Source of the DNA: Halobacteria archaeon AArc-dxtr1
Lineage (GTDB): Archaea > Halobacteriota > Halobacteria > Halobacteriales > Natrialbaceae
Reading direction: 5' to 3'
DNA length: 64,000 nucleotides
NCBI GenBank assembly: GCA_025517425.1
Contig: JAOPJY010000001.1
Location: 668,217 to 732,216, forward strand
A program made the translations under genes and the position numbers. Of this stretch, positions 7,878 to 15,863 are shown one piece after another (within the stretch, counting starts at the first letter, position 1; each line of letters opens with the position of its first letter). The notes beneath the pieces were generated by a model. It was given only the letters and a program-made list of their open reading frames with translations, ran no database searches and was not told where the DNA came from.

Positions 7878-8777
7878 ATGAGATTCGTCGAGGAGATCGT
7901 CGTCGAGGAGTTTCTACCGACGGTGCGTTCGATGCTCGCCGGGGAGTTACGCGAGGAGGGGCTGACTCAGAGCGAAGTAGCGGCCGTGCTTGGAATCAGC
8001 CAGAGCGCCGTCTCGAAGTACGCTCACGGCGAGGTGACCGTCAACGACCGGATCGCCGGCGACGAGCGCGTCGAGGCACTCGTCGTTGAACTCGCCGAGG
8101 GGTTGGCGACGGGCAACACTTCACAGGCACAGGCGCTGATCGAACTCGAGGTGCTCGTCCGCGAACTTGAGCGGGGTGGCGATGTCCTCGCAACGCTGCA
8201 CGAAGAAGCCGTTCCCGCACTGGCCGAACACGGCTCGAGCTTCCGGATTCACGATCCCGAGAGCGACCTGCGAACGAGCGAGCGTGTCCTCTCGTCGGTA
8301 CGGTCGGGACTGCGCATCTTAGAGAACGCAAGCGGCTTCGCCGGGCTCATTCCCGCTGTGGGGTCGAACCTCGTCGCTTGCACGCCCGATCCGGCGGACG
8401 TCGACGACGTCGCGGGCGTCCCGGGGCGGATCTTCGACGTCAAGGGCCAGGCGACCGTCCCCGGCGATCCGGAGTTCGGCGTCTCCGAGCACGTCGCGAC
8501 GATCCTGCTTGCAGCCCGTGACCATGGTGCAGACGCCAGCGCTGCGGTGAACATCCAGTACGATCCCGCAGTGCTTGCGACGCTCGAGGAAGCGGGCCAC
8601 GTCACCGCAGAGTTCGACGAGGTCGGTGACGTCGCCGCAAACGTCGGGGCGGCTGTCGAGGAGACGCCGGATGCGACGGTACTCTACCAGACCGGCGGCA
8701 TGGGAATCGAACCGATCACGTACGTTCTCGGCCCGGATGCGGAGTCGGTTGCGAGCACCGTCCGATCGCTGCTCTAG
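7878..8777 (+). CDS. thiR: ThiR-type transcriptional regulator: HTH plus ThiN (thiamine-phosphate-binding) domain
   Basis: A 299-residue regulator. An N-terminal helix-turn-helix (about 29-50, LTQSEVAAVLGISQSAVSKY) is followed by a linker and a C-terminal ThiN-like domain (about 130-299) with CTPDPADVDDVAGVPGR and QTGGMGIEP segments. In archaea, HTH-ThiN proteins repress thiamine biosynthesis and transport genes when thiamine phosphate is bound. It is divergent from the molybdenum hydroxylase operon and stops nine bases before a methyltransferase gene, probably co-transcribed. A plausible target in this window is thi4 (16666-17595), which has a palindrome over its promoter. Confidence 0.88.
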   Translation: MRFVEEIVVEEFLPTVRSMLAGELREEGLTQSEVAAVLGISQSAVSKYAHGEVTVNDRIAGDERVEALVVELAEGLATGNTSQAQALIELEVLVRELERGGDVLATLHEEAVPALAEHGSSFRIHDPESDLRTSERVLSSVRSGLRILENASGFAGLIPAVGSNLVACTPDPADVDDVAGVPGRIFDVKGQATVPGDPEFGVSEHVATILLAARDHGADASAAVNIQYDPAVLATLEEAGHVTAEFDEVGDVAANVGAAVEETPDATVLYQTGGMGIEPITYVLGPDAESVASTVRSLL

Positions 8778-8785
8778 CTCGAGAC

Positions 8786-9472
8786 ATGTCCGAGACAGCC
8801 CACTCGAACGACTCCACCGACAGTACGCAGGCGTTCTACGGCCGCTGGGCTCGCCTCTATGACCTGCTGGCACGACGGACGCCCGGTATCGTCCGTCTCC
8901 GGCGGCGGGCGGCGGCGGCCTGCCGGCTCGACCCTGGCGACACGGTCGTCGAGATGGGGTGTGGGACGGGGGCGAATCTGCCGTTCTTGCGCGACGCTGT
9001 CGGCCCGGAGGGAGCCGTCGTCGGAATCGACGTGACCGAGCCGGTCCTCCAGCGCGCGCGCCGAGTGACTGCCGACTACGACAACGTCCACGTGGTTCAA
9101 GCAGACGCGACCCGACCACCCGTCGAGGAGGCCGACGCCGTGCTGGCGACGTTCGTGGTCGGGATGCTTCCTGATCCCGCCGGCGCGGTCGACGACTGGT
9201 GTGATCTCGTCGGGTCGGGTGGACACGTGGTCCTCGTCAACGCCGCCGCGAGCGAGGCGTGGTATGGACCGCCCGCAAATGTGGCTCTCCGTGTGGTAAC
9301 GGTCCTTTCGACGCCGCCGACGACGAAGCTCCGATACGAGCGCTCGCCGACGAACCGCCTCACCGAGCGGGTGACCGCGGCCCACGAGCGATTGTGCGAG
9401 CGCTCGCTCGAGATCGCTCACGAGACGCACGCAACAGGAGTGGTTCGGCTCACTGGCGGCCGGATCGACTGA
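8786..9472 (+). CDS. Class I SAM-dependent methyltransferase
   Basis: A 228-residue methyltransferase with motif I VVEMGCGTGANLPF (about residues 55-68), an acidic post-II residue in VVGIDVTEP, and a motif IV-like ADAVLATFVVGM. It resembles UbiE/MenG-like and phospholipid methyltransferases, since the N-terminus FYGRWARLYDLLARRTPG is typical of that group. The substrate is not readable. It starts nine bases after thiR and is likely in the same transcript. There are no membrane segments or signal peptide. Confidence 0.85.
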   Translation: MSETAHSNDSTDSTQAFYGRWARLYDLLARRTPGIVRLRRRAAAACRLDPGDTVVEMGCGTGANLPFLRDAVGPEGAVVGIDVTEPVLQRARRVTADYDNVHVVQADATRPPVEEADAVLATFVVGMLPDPAGAVDDWCDLVGSGGHVVLVNAAASEAWYGPPANVALRVVTVLSTPPTTKLRYERSPTNRLTERVTAAHERLCERSLEIAHETHATGVVRLTGGRID

Positions 9473-9473
9473 G

Positions 9474-9893
9474 CTACTCCGGCTGGTCGACGATCCAGGT
9501 TGGGGGCCCGCATCGACGATCGGTCTCCGACGCCTCACCTCCGGTCAGCGACTGTGGGAGAGAATCGGTGTTGCTGGCAAGCGTCTCGACGACGGCTGCG
9601 AGTTCGTCGAACCGCACTCCTGGAGCAGCACGCAGTGGATCGATATCCCACCGTACGAAGTCGGCAGCCGCAAGTTTCGGAAGGTGACTGTGGACCAACG
9701 TCTGGCGTACCATCTCCCGATCCTGCTCGCGAGACCGAGACACGACCCCCTCCGGAAGCCGAATGTGTTCGTCGGACGGGGCGTCTAGAAGGGCGACTAC
9801 GAGCTGCCGTCGTAGGGGTACCGCAATCGCCTCAAGCACCTCGTCCCAGCGCTCGACGGTCCGTGGCTCGTCACAAAGCGTGGCGTGGGACAT
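9474..9893 (-). CDS. Small haloarchaeal winged-helix-like regulator
   Basis: A 139-residue protein starting MSHATLCDE. It has the layout of the haloarchaeal DUF7344-type proteins: an N-terminal helix with AIAVPLRRQLVVALLD, then a wing-like RQTLVHSHLPKLAAADFVRWD segment resembling the recognition region of winged-helix DNA-binding proteins. Such proteins are common in Halobacteria and generally lack assigned targets. It converges with the methyltransferase gene, two bases between the stops. It lies downstream of nothing on its own strand and is probably transcribed alone. Confidence 0.65.
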   Translation of the reverse strand: MSHATLCDEPRTVERWDEVLEAIAVPLRRQLVVALLDAPSDEHIRLPEGVVSRSREQDREMVRQTLVHSHLPKLAAADFVRWDIDPLRAAPGVRFDELAAVVETLASNTDSLPQSLTGGEASETDRRCGPPTWIVDQPE

Positions 9894-9936
9894 ACAGTCT
9901 ATAATGAACAATAACAATACATAAATCGGTCGACGC

Positions 9937-11751
9937 TTATGTGAACGTTCTGTTTCGGTTGGTTTCGAGAACCGGTTGGCTCGAGTTTACATCGTCGATG
10001 AACGACGTCAGCGCGAAGATCCGGTAGACAGAGGCGCGCTGGTTCTCCGCACGTGTATCGAGGAACCGGTGGACGTCCGCCGTCGAGAATACGTCGCCGA
10101 CCGCGTCACACTGATCCATCTGGTGGCGAATACACCGGATCGTGTCCGGCTGCATCGATGAATCCGTATCGAGGTTGTTGACCGATTTGATGATCGGCTT
10201 GACCGCCTCCATCAGCCGTGGATATCGCGAGAGCGTGTCATCGACGAATCCGGCCGCTTCGTGCCGCCAAGAGGTGACTGGAGCACGATAGTCGGGGTGT
10301 GGTATCTCGGCGACGTCAGGTGAGAGTTGCGTGAGGAAGCTTCGATAGAGGTTGTACCGAACCTTCTGCTCAGCCGGGCAGTTCATCGCGTAGGTGAAAA
10401 ACGGCAACGAGTAAAACGGCGTCGTGCTCCAGAAGAAAAACCGATTTCGGTCTTCGCCTTCGAAGAGGTAGTTCACTCCCCGCTCGTAGACGAGGTAGTG
10501 GACGTATGCCGAAGCCGGATCGTCCTCCGGGTACTCGTCGAGACGGTCTCGGATGCTCGCCCGAATCTCCGACTCCGGGACGTCAGTAAGCTCTGAAACC
10601 TCTTTGATCGGAGAGATGCTGTTCTCCCGGACGACGTGATCGACGAGATTCGACTCCGAAACAGACCCTGGCGGTGTCAGGTCCGGCAACACCTTGTCGC
10701 CGCCGTCGCCGGTGACGTAGGCCATCTCCCGGCCGTATTCGTCCTGGAGCTGCCGGAAGAAGCTCAGGATAAACGAGGTCAGCAGCCCGATCTGCCCGTT
10801 TTTCGTCTTGACTAGCGTTTCGAGATCCGATCCCAACGGATGCGAGATCTGATAGGTCTGCCACTCCGTCTCGCAGGCCGCCGCGATTTCTTCGGCGATT
10901 TCGACGTCCGACTCGGGAACGTACTGAGGGGACTCCATCGTCGCCGCCGTCGGCGCCAGTCCCTCCCGCCGATAGCCTGCGAGCACCGCTCGCGAATCTA
11001 ACCCGCCGCTGAGCGAGACGACGTCCTGCCCGTCTGGATTCGCACGCGTCCGGCAGGCACGGTCGAACAGCGACACCAGTTCGGCGGCGTTTCGCTCCCG
11101 GGAGCGATCGGCGTGTACGTTCGTCTCGAAGTCGTAGCTGTGAACCATCTGCTCTGTGACCAGCCCCTCCTCGTCGTCGACGACCAGAAGCGTCGCCGGT
11201 CGGAGCCGTTTGACACCCTCGAGCAGCGTTCGCTCGCCGAGAGAGTAGCCGAGTAAGAGACACTGGGCGGCGCCGAGCCGGTCGAACTCTGTCTCGAGAG
11301 ACGTCACCAGATATCGGAGTTCGCGGGAGAACAGCACCGAGTCGCCGTCGGCGTAGTAGTACGTCGGGAGCCGCCCGAGCGCGTCGTTGAGCAGCGCGAG
11401 CCGACCGGAGGACTTCTCGACGGCCGCCAGCAGGAACTCCCCGTCGGTCCGGGTCACCCAGTCGGCGACCGAGTCGGTGTCGCCGTCGAAGACGGTCTCG
11501 GCAACCGCCAGCAGGTCCCGTTTGCGGGTTCGCTCTGGCTCGTCGTAGATGCGTCCCTCCAGGAAGAGCCAGTAGTCGTCGCTCTCGTAGCTCGCCGTCG
11601 GATACTCCGGATACGCCGTGGTCCCGATATCGTACGCCTCCGACGTGAACGCGACGTCTGATTCGTACCGATCCGTGTGTAACAACGCCTCGAGAGTCTC
11701 CTCGAAGGGTGTTTCGTTCTCCCTGGACGTCCGTCCCGAAAGACCAACCAT
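9937..11751 (-). CDS. Asparagine-synthase-related amidotransferase-like protein lacking the glutaminase Cys
   Basis: A 604-residue AsnB-like protein. The N-terminal domain (about 1-150) resembles a class II glutaminase domain but starts MVGLSG in place of the usual MCG, so the nucleophile Cys is missing and glutamine hydrolysis is unlikely. The C-terminal domain has an intact ATP-pyrophosphatase loop SLSGGLDS (246-253) and the VTGDGGDKV segment. It may activate a carboxylate with ATP and use ammonia or another amine. It lies directly downstream of a flippase on the same strand, and such genes are common in haloarchaeal glycan clusters; a role in sugar modification is inferred. Confidence 0.82.
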   Translation of the reverse strand: MVGLSGRTSRENETPFEETLEALLHTDRYESDVAFTSEAYDIGTTAYPEYPTASYESDDYWLFLEGRIYDEPERTRKRDLLAVAETVFDGDTDSVADWVTRTDGEFLLAAVEKSSGRLALLNDALGRLPTYYYADGDSVLFSRELRYLVTSLETEFDRLGAAQCLLLGYSLGERTLLEGVKRLRPATLLVVDDEEGLVTEQMVHSYDFETNVHADRSRERNAAELVSLFDRACRTRANPDGQDVVSLSGGLDSRAVLAGYRREGLAPTAATMESPQYVPESDVEIAEEIAAACETEWQTYQISHPLGSDLETLVKTKNGQIGLLTSFILSFFRQLQDEYGREMAYVTGDGGDKVLPDLTPPGSVSESNLVDHVVRENSISPIKEVSELTDVPESEIRASIRDRLDEYPEDDPASAYVHYLVYERGVNYLFEGEDRNRFFFWSTTPFYSLPFFTYAMNCPAEQKVRYNLYRSFLTQLSPDVAEIPHPDYRAPVTSWRHEAAGFVDDTLSRYPRLMEAVKPIIKSVNNLDTDSSMQPDTIRCIRHQMDQCDAVGDVFSTADVHRFLDTRAENQRASVYRIFALTSFIDDVNSSQPVLETNRNRTFT

Positions 11752-11859
11752 ACCCTCACGATCCCCCGTACTGGTAATTGTTATATCACGGTTTCTGACC
11801 CATAGGATGGGAATACCGTGTCCATCAACTGACCGTCACTAGCGCTGGTCGATCAGCGC

Positions 11860-13323
11860 TCAAAGCTTCGAGGCAAGTTCGCGGGGGTCGAGGAGGCCGG
11901 TCGCCACCGAGAGTGTCGCCCAGACGGCGCCGCCCAGCGCGACCGCCGAGAGCAGCGAGATCGGTCCCTGGACGTAGCCCATCGCGATCGAGACAGCGCC
12001 AGCCATCACGCTCGTGATAAGGACGACGACCGCCACGTGGCGCAGGAGGTAGCCGAACCGGAGATCGAACTCGGTGTGGACGATCCAGAGATTACCACCC
12101 GTGTACATCGAATAGGTGATCACCGTCGCGATCGCGGCGCCCACGACGCCGACCATCGGGATCAGAATGATGTTGAGAATCACGTTCAGGACGGACGTGA
12201 TCCCCTTGACGATTGCCCGGGACTTCGCTCGGCCGAGGAAGTCGAGTCCGTTGCTCGTGATCCGGGTGATCGCCTGTAAGATCACGTAGAGACTCAGGAT
12301 CTGTAAGACCGGAACCGCGCCGCCGTACTCCGCGCCGAAGACGAGCGTGATCATCGGATCGGCGACGAGGACGATTCCGGCGGCCGCAGGGATGTAGAGC
12401 AACAGTGAGTGCGACAGCGCCTCCTCGTACAATCGGGCGGCTGCGTCGATGTTTCCGTCCGCTTTCTGGGCGCCGAACGTCGGTGAGAGGGTAAAGCCAA
12501 GCGCCGAGATCGGTGCTTCGACGAACTCGACGGCCTGCTTGCTGATCGTATAGAACGAGACGGCCACCGGCGTCAAGAAGAAGCCCACGAGCACCGTGTC
12601 GACCTGCTTGTCGAGGACGTTCGAGGTGCTCGTCGCGGTGAGCGGAACGGTGTACTCGGCGATCCGGCGGCGGAGCCCGGTCTCCATCTCGGGGGCGACC
12701 GTCCAGTCGCGGTAACACCGGAGATAGATCGCACCGAGCCCGACGAGCGCTGCCGTCGCGAGGCTCAACACGTACCCCGCAAGCGCGCCGAGGCCGCCGA
12801 AACCCAGGAGGACGAGGCCGACGGCGAACCCGAGGCGCGTGAGCTGGTCGACAGCGTGGACGGCGGCGGCGAGTTCGATCTCCTCGAAGCCCTGCAACAC
12901 CAGCCGGGCGTACGTCTTGAGCGCCTCGAAGGCCAGATACGCGGCGCCGAGCGCCAGGAACGGCCCGAGTTCGGGCTCGCCGATCAGTTCGGCCAGGAAC
13001 TGGTGGCCGGCGACGATGGCGATTCCCACGACGACGATCGTCACCGTATTGTACAGCAGTGCAGTCCGCAGAATGTGTGGAACCTGGCCGGGATCTTGCT
13101 CCTTGTACTCGGCGACGTACCGTGCCCCCGATTTCGCGATCCCCAGTTTACTTACGACGCCGACGACGGCGAAGACGGAGATCGCGAGAAAGAGCAGGCC
13201 GTACTCGTCGGGACCCAGCAGACGGGCCAGCAAGACGGTCAACAGCCCGCCACCGAGGATACCGGCTATCTGCCCGCCGAACTCCGCTTTGAATCGGGAG
13301 CCGAGTCCACGCGACGGACTCAT
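11860..13323 (-). CDS. Lipid-linked oligosaccharide flippase (Wzx/polysaccharide transporter family)
   Basis: A 487-residue polytopic membrane protein with about 12-14 hydrophobic segments. The N-terminal pattern GGQIAGILGGGLLTVLLARLLGPDEYGL is typical of oligosaccharide flippases of the MOP superfamily, and the C-terminal half matches the polysaccharide biosynthesis C-terminal repeat. It should move lipid-linked glycans across the membrane for S-layer or surface glycosylation. The asparagine-synthase-like gene follows 108 bases downstream on the same strand and may belong to the same unit. Confidence 0.9.
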   Translation of the reverse strand: MSPSRGLGSRFKAEFGGQIAGILGGGLLTVLLARLLGPDEYGLLFLAISVFAVVGVVSKLGIAKSGARYVAEYKEQDPGQVPHILRTALLYNTVTIVVVGIAIVAGHQFLAELIGEPELGPFLALGAAYLAFEALKTYARLVLQGFEEIELAAAVHAVDQLTRLGFAVGLVLLGFGGLGALAGYVLSLATAALVGLGAIYLRCYRDWTVAPEMETGLRRRIAEYTVPLTATSTSNVLDKQVDTVLVGFFLTPVAVSFYTISKQAVEFVEAPISALGFTLSPTFGAQKADGNIDAAARLYEEALSHSLLLYIPAAAGIVLVADPMITLVFGAEYGGAVPVLQILSLYVILQAITRITSNGLDFLGRAKSRAIVKGITSVLNVILNIILIPMVGVVGAAIATVITYSMYTGGNLWIVHTEFDLRFGYLLRHVAVVVLITSVMAGAVSIAMGYVQGPISLLSAVALGGAVWATLSVATGLLDPRELASKL

Positions 13324-13417
13324 CGATCACGCTCGGGAGCTGCGCGGGCGGTTCGTTTACCGCTCTCGGAGCTCGACGGGGCTCCGACTCGAGGATGAAG
13401 CCCGCTCTCGCTCTCGG

Positions 13418-13456
13418 GAGTCGGTGACCAGTCCAGAGGAGTCAGTGACCAGTCCA
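13418..13456. repeat. Two-copy 18-base direct repeat, 21-base period
   Basis: Copies at 13418-13435 and 13439-13456 read GAGTCrGTGACCAGTCCA, differing at one position. They lie just upstream of the flippase start on the minus strand. They could be paired protein sites or a small tandem duplication; no function can be assigned. Confidence 0.6.
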
Positions 13457-13633
13457 TGAGTGACAACTGGCGTCTGCAACTGGGGTGATGACTTTCGTTA
13501 TCCGTCTCCTACCTGTCGCGAGCGGGTCGAGAGCCGAGCGTCGCGACTGGAACGTATCGGAGATGCAACGACGATACCGCGGAGGATAGGGCGGGAGGAG
13601 TTGGAGGGTGGGGCCAGCGGGGAGTGGAGGAAG

Positions 13634-13690
13634 GGCAGAGAGTGGGGTGTGGGGTGGTGGTGTGGGACAGAGAGTGGGGGTGTGGGGCAG
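13634..13690 (+). repeat. G-run cluster with direct repeat, potential G-quadruplex
   Basis: Two near-identical copies of CAGAGAGTGGGGTGTGGGG (the second with one extra G) are separated by TGGTGGTGTGGGA. They give at least four runs of three or more G within about 50 bases. The pattern could fold as a quadruplex on the plus strand, helped by the high K+ of haloarchaeal cytoplasm. It lies immediately downstream of the repeat-protein stop, so a termination-linked role is possible. Confidence 0.5.
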
Positions 13691-13736
13691 AATCGGTGGA
13701 GGGGCGTCTGCGTCGAGCGTCAGCGGGGGAGGGGGT

Positions 13737-15614
13737 TCAGGTGGCGTAGTCGGCGGGATCGATCTCTTCGCCGTCGAGTTCGAAGACCGCACTGCCTTCG
13801 TGGAGTTCGATCTCGAGGAGGTCGCCGTCGAAGCGGTAGCCGTCGGTGCGGTCGGGGACCGTGACCCAGCCGGTGGCGCTATCGCCGTTGATCTCGGTCC
13901 AGGCGTCGATCTCGCCGACCTCAGGATCCTCAGAGAGTTCGCTTTCCGCCCGGATCGTGTATCGACACGGCTGGCCATTGCCGATCACCTCGAGCAGATG
14001 TGTTTGGGATCCGTCGTCCCCGTCCGAGTAGTCGGCAGGGTCGATCTGTTCGCCGTTGAGTTCGAAGACGGCGCTGCCTTCGTGGAGTTCGATCTCGAGG
14101 AGGTCGCCGTCGAAGCGGTAGCCGTCGGTGCGGTCGGGCACCGTCACCCAGCCGGTTGCGCTGTCGCCGTTGATCTCGGTCCAGGCGTCGATCTCGCCGA
14201 CCTCGGGATCTTCCGAAAGCGCGTTTTCCGTCCGGACCGTGTATCGACACGGCTCGCCGTTGCCGATCACTTCCAGCAGATTCTCCGGAAGATCGCCCTC
14301 GGACGACGGATACTCATCCGGGTCGATCTGTTCGCCGTTGAGTTCGAAGACCGCGCTGCCTTCGTGGAGTTCGATCTCGAGGAGGTCGCCGTCGAAGCGG
14401 TAGCCGTCAGTGCGGTCGGAGACGGTGACCCAGCCGGTAGCGCTGTCGCCGTTGATCTCGGTCCAGGCGTCGATCTCGCCGACATCTGGATCCTCCGAGA
14501 GTTCGCTTTCCGTCCGGATCGTGTATTGGCACGGCTCACCGTTGCCGATTACCTCGAGTGCATTCTCGGGGAGGTCTTCGTGACCGTCGCTTTGCTCGTC
14601 TTCGTCGCCGTCTTCGGATTCGTTATCGTCGCCGTCGCCGGGCTCTGCACCACCGCTTCCGGGATTCGAGACGGCGCCGGTTGCGGCCTCCTCGGCACTC
14701 TGTGGGACACCCTCCGGAACGTACAGCTGCGGGTTCGAGCCGATCGTTCCGGTGACGTTCCCACTGATGCTCGCGTTGCTGGTTCCGCCGGTGAGGTCGA
14801 GTCCGCCGGTGACGTCGACGCTGGCGCCACTGTGCAGACGCAGCGTCGTGCCGCCGTTTTCCATCACGACGTGGGAGTTCTCGACCGTCACCTCGGCGCC
14901 AGGGTTCCCGCCCGGCGCCTCGATGTAGATTCCCCGATTCGTGTAGGCGCCTTCGGTGACCTCGATGACGCAGTTTCGGATGGTGTCGTCGCCACAGACG
15001 CGCCAGCCCGAGTGATGCGGATCGATGGCGTAACAGTCCTCTAAGAGGACGGAACCGCCCGCGCCGCCGGAGTTGCGGTTCGGCGGGCAGCCGTAGATCG
15101 CCATGTTGTTCTCCAGATTGAAGTTACAGCGCCGGATTTCGAGGCTGCCGGCGTGGCTGGGCGAGACCCAGATCTCCCGGCCGCGGTCGTCGAAGGAGGC
15201 GTTCGGATCTCCCTCACCGAAGTAGCAGTTCTCGATCGTGACGGTCTCGCCGGCGGGGGCGTTGACCGCGATCAGCTGATCGGACTGTTCGAAGGTGCCG
15301 ATCGTCCCGACGTTGCGGATCGTGTGCGAGCCGCTGGTGGCATTGATCTGAATCGAGTTCTGGTTGCCGAAATCGATGATCTTGTTCTCGAAAACCTCGC
15401 CGTCGTCGAGGCGGATCACCTGTCCGCGTGCTTCGATTACCTCGTAGTCCTCGGTGGCGCCAGCGCTTCCCGCGCTGGCGGCGGCGCCGAGTCCTGCGGC
15501 GGCAACACCGGCCATCTTGAGGTACGATCGGCGGTTCAGAAACCGCCGATTCGAGGCCGAGTCGTCGTGTTCGCGATACTTGTCAGTGGGTTGTACCGGC
15601 CGTTCGCGTGCCAT
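13737..15614 (-). CDS. Tat-exported right-handed beta-helix protein with three C-terminal repeats
   Basis: A 625-residue secreted protein. A twin-arginine signal (NRRSYLKMAGVAAAGLGAAA, residues 27-46) is followed by a domain (about 55-310) with successive short strands and Asn/Gly turns typical of a parallel beta-helix, such as those of polysaccharide-binding or -cleaving proteins. An acidic linker (about 320-350) leads to three copies of an 84-residue domain (352-435, 446-529, 540-625), each with VIGNG.PC, SEDP.VGEIDAWTEINGD and SATGWVTV. No catalytic motif is visible. A TATA-like box lies at about 15640-15648. Surface glycan interaction is inferred from neighbours. Confidence 0.85.
   Translation of the reverse strand: MARERPVQPTDKYREHDDSASNRRFLNRRSYLKMAGVAAAGLGAAASAGSAGATEDYEVIEARGQVIRLDDGEVFENKIIDFGNQNSIQINATSGSHTIRNVGTIGTFEQSDQLIAVNAPAGETVTIENCYFGEGDPNASFDDRGREIWVSPSHAGSLEIRRCNFNLENNMAIYGCPPNRNSGGAGGSVLLEDCYAIDPHHSGWRVCGDDTIRNCVIEVTEGAYTNRGIYIEAPGGNPGAEVTVENSHVVMENGGTTLRLHSGASVDVTGGLDLTGGTSNASISGNVTGTIGSNPQLYVPEGVPQSAEEAATGAVSNPGSGGAEPGDGDDNESEDGDEDEQSDGHEDLPENALEVIGNGEPCQYTIRTESELSEDPDVGEIDAWTEINGDSATGWVTVSDRTDGYRFDGDLLEIELHEGSAVFELNGEQIDPDEYPSSEGDLPENLLEVIGNGEPCRYTVRTENALSEDPEVGEIDAWTEINGDSATGWVTVPDRTDGYRFDGDLLEIELHEGSAVFELNGEQIDPADYSDGDDGSQTHLLEVIGNGQPCRYTIRAESELSEDPEVGEIDAWTEINGDSATGWVTVPDRTDGYRFDGDLLEIELHEGSAVFELDGEEIDPADYAT
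13740..14561 (-). repeat. Three tandem 94-codon repeats inside the beta-helix protein
   Basis: Units lie at 14310-14561, 14028-14279 and 13740-13997, with an exact 282-base period set by ten-residue linkers. Long stretches are identical in DNA, not only in protein, including the segment encoding GEIDAWTEINGDSATGW. This points to recent duplication or ongoing gene conversion. The linkers differ (PSSEGDLPEN, SDGDDGSQTH). Confidence 0.92.
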
Positions 15615-15863
15615 GCAGTTCTCGAAACTGGAGTGTTCACATATATACTTTTTCGAGTAATCATGACCATCTTTTCGAGACTGTATTTATAACAGTACAG
15701 TATTGTAAATCTGTATTGGTGAATAATCACTTATTTTTATATATTATGCGGAAACTACCACCGGTCTATCAGTAACTGGCGACTCAATTCCAGCGAGAGG
15801 ACGACAGAAGGACAACAGACCGACGATCCCGAGGGTGGGGCACCAACGACTGGTAGGAATCAG
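15615..15863. promoter_or_regulatory. AT-rich promoter region of the beta-helix protein
   Basis: The stretch from about 15630 to 15770 is strikingly AT-rich against the high-GC surroundings. A TATA-like tatatac at 15642-15648 sits about 30 bases before the minus-strand start at 15614. A second AT-rich block (about 15680-15760) holds several more TA-rich elements and may carry regulator sites or a second promoter. The remainder up to 15863 is ordinary and non-coding. Confidence 0.55.

Larger units (their letters stand above)
13324..13736. other. Non-coding G-rich interval between two minus-strand genes
   Basis: This 413-base interval has no credible gene. Next to the flippase start lies an imperfect 18-base repeat (13418-13435 and 13439-13456). 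From about 13600 to 13735 the plus strand is very G-rich, with runs of three to five G. It serves as the flippase promoter region and the 3' flank of the repeat protein. The minus-strand transcript of the repeat protein would end in a C-rich tail. Confidence 0.7.

Noticed and set aside
13608-15044. Plus-strand 478-codon frame with apparent repeats
   Set aside because: The repeats are the antisense of the triplicated domain in the minus-strand Tat protein.
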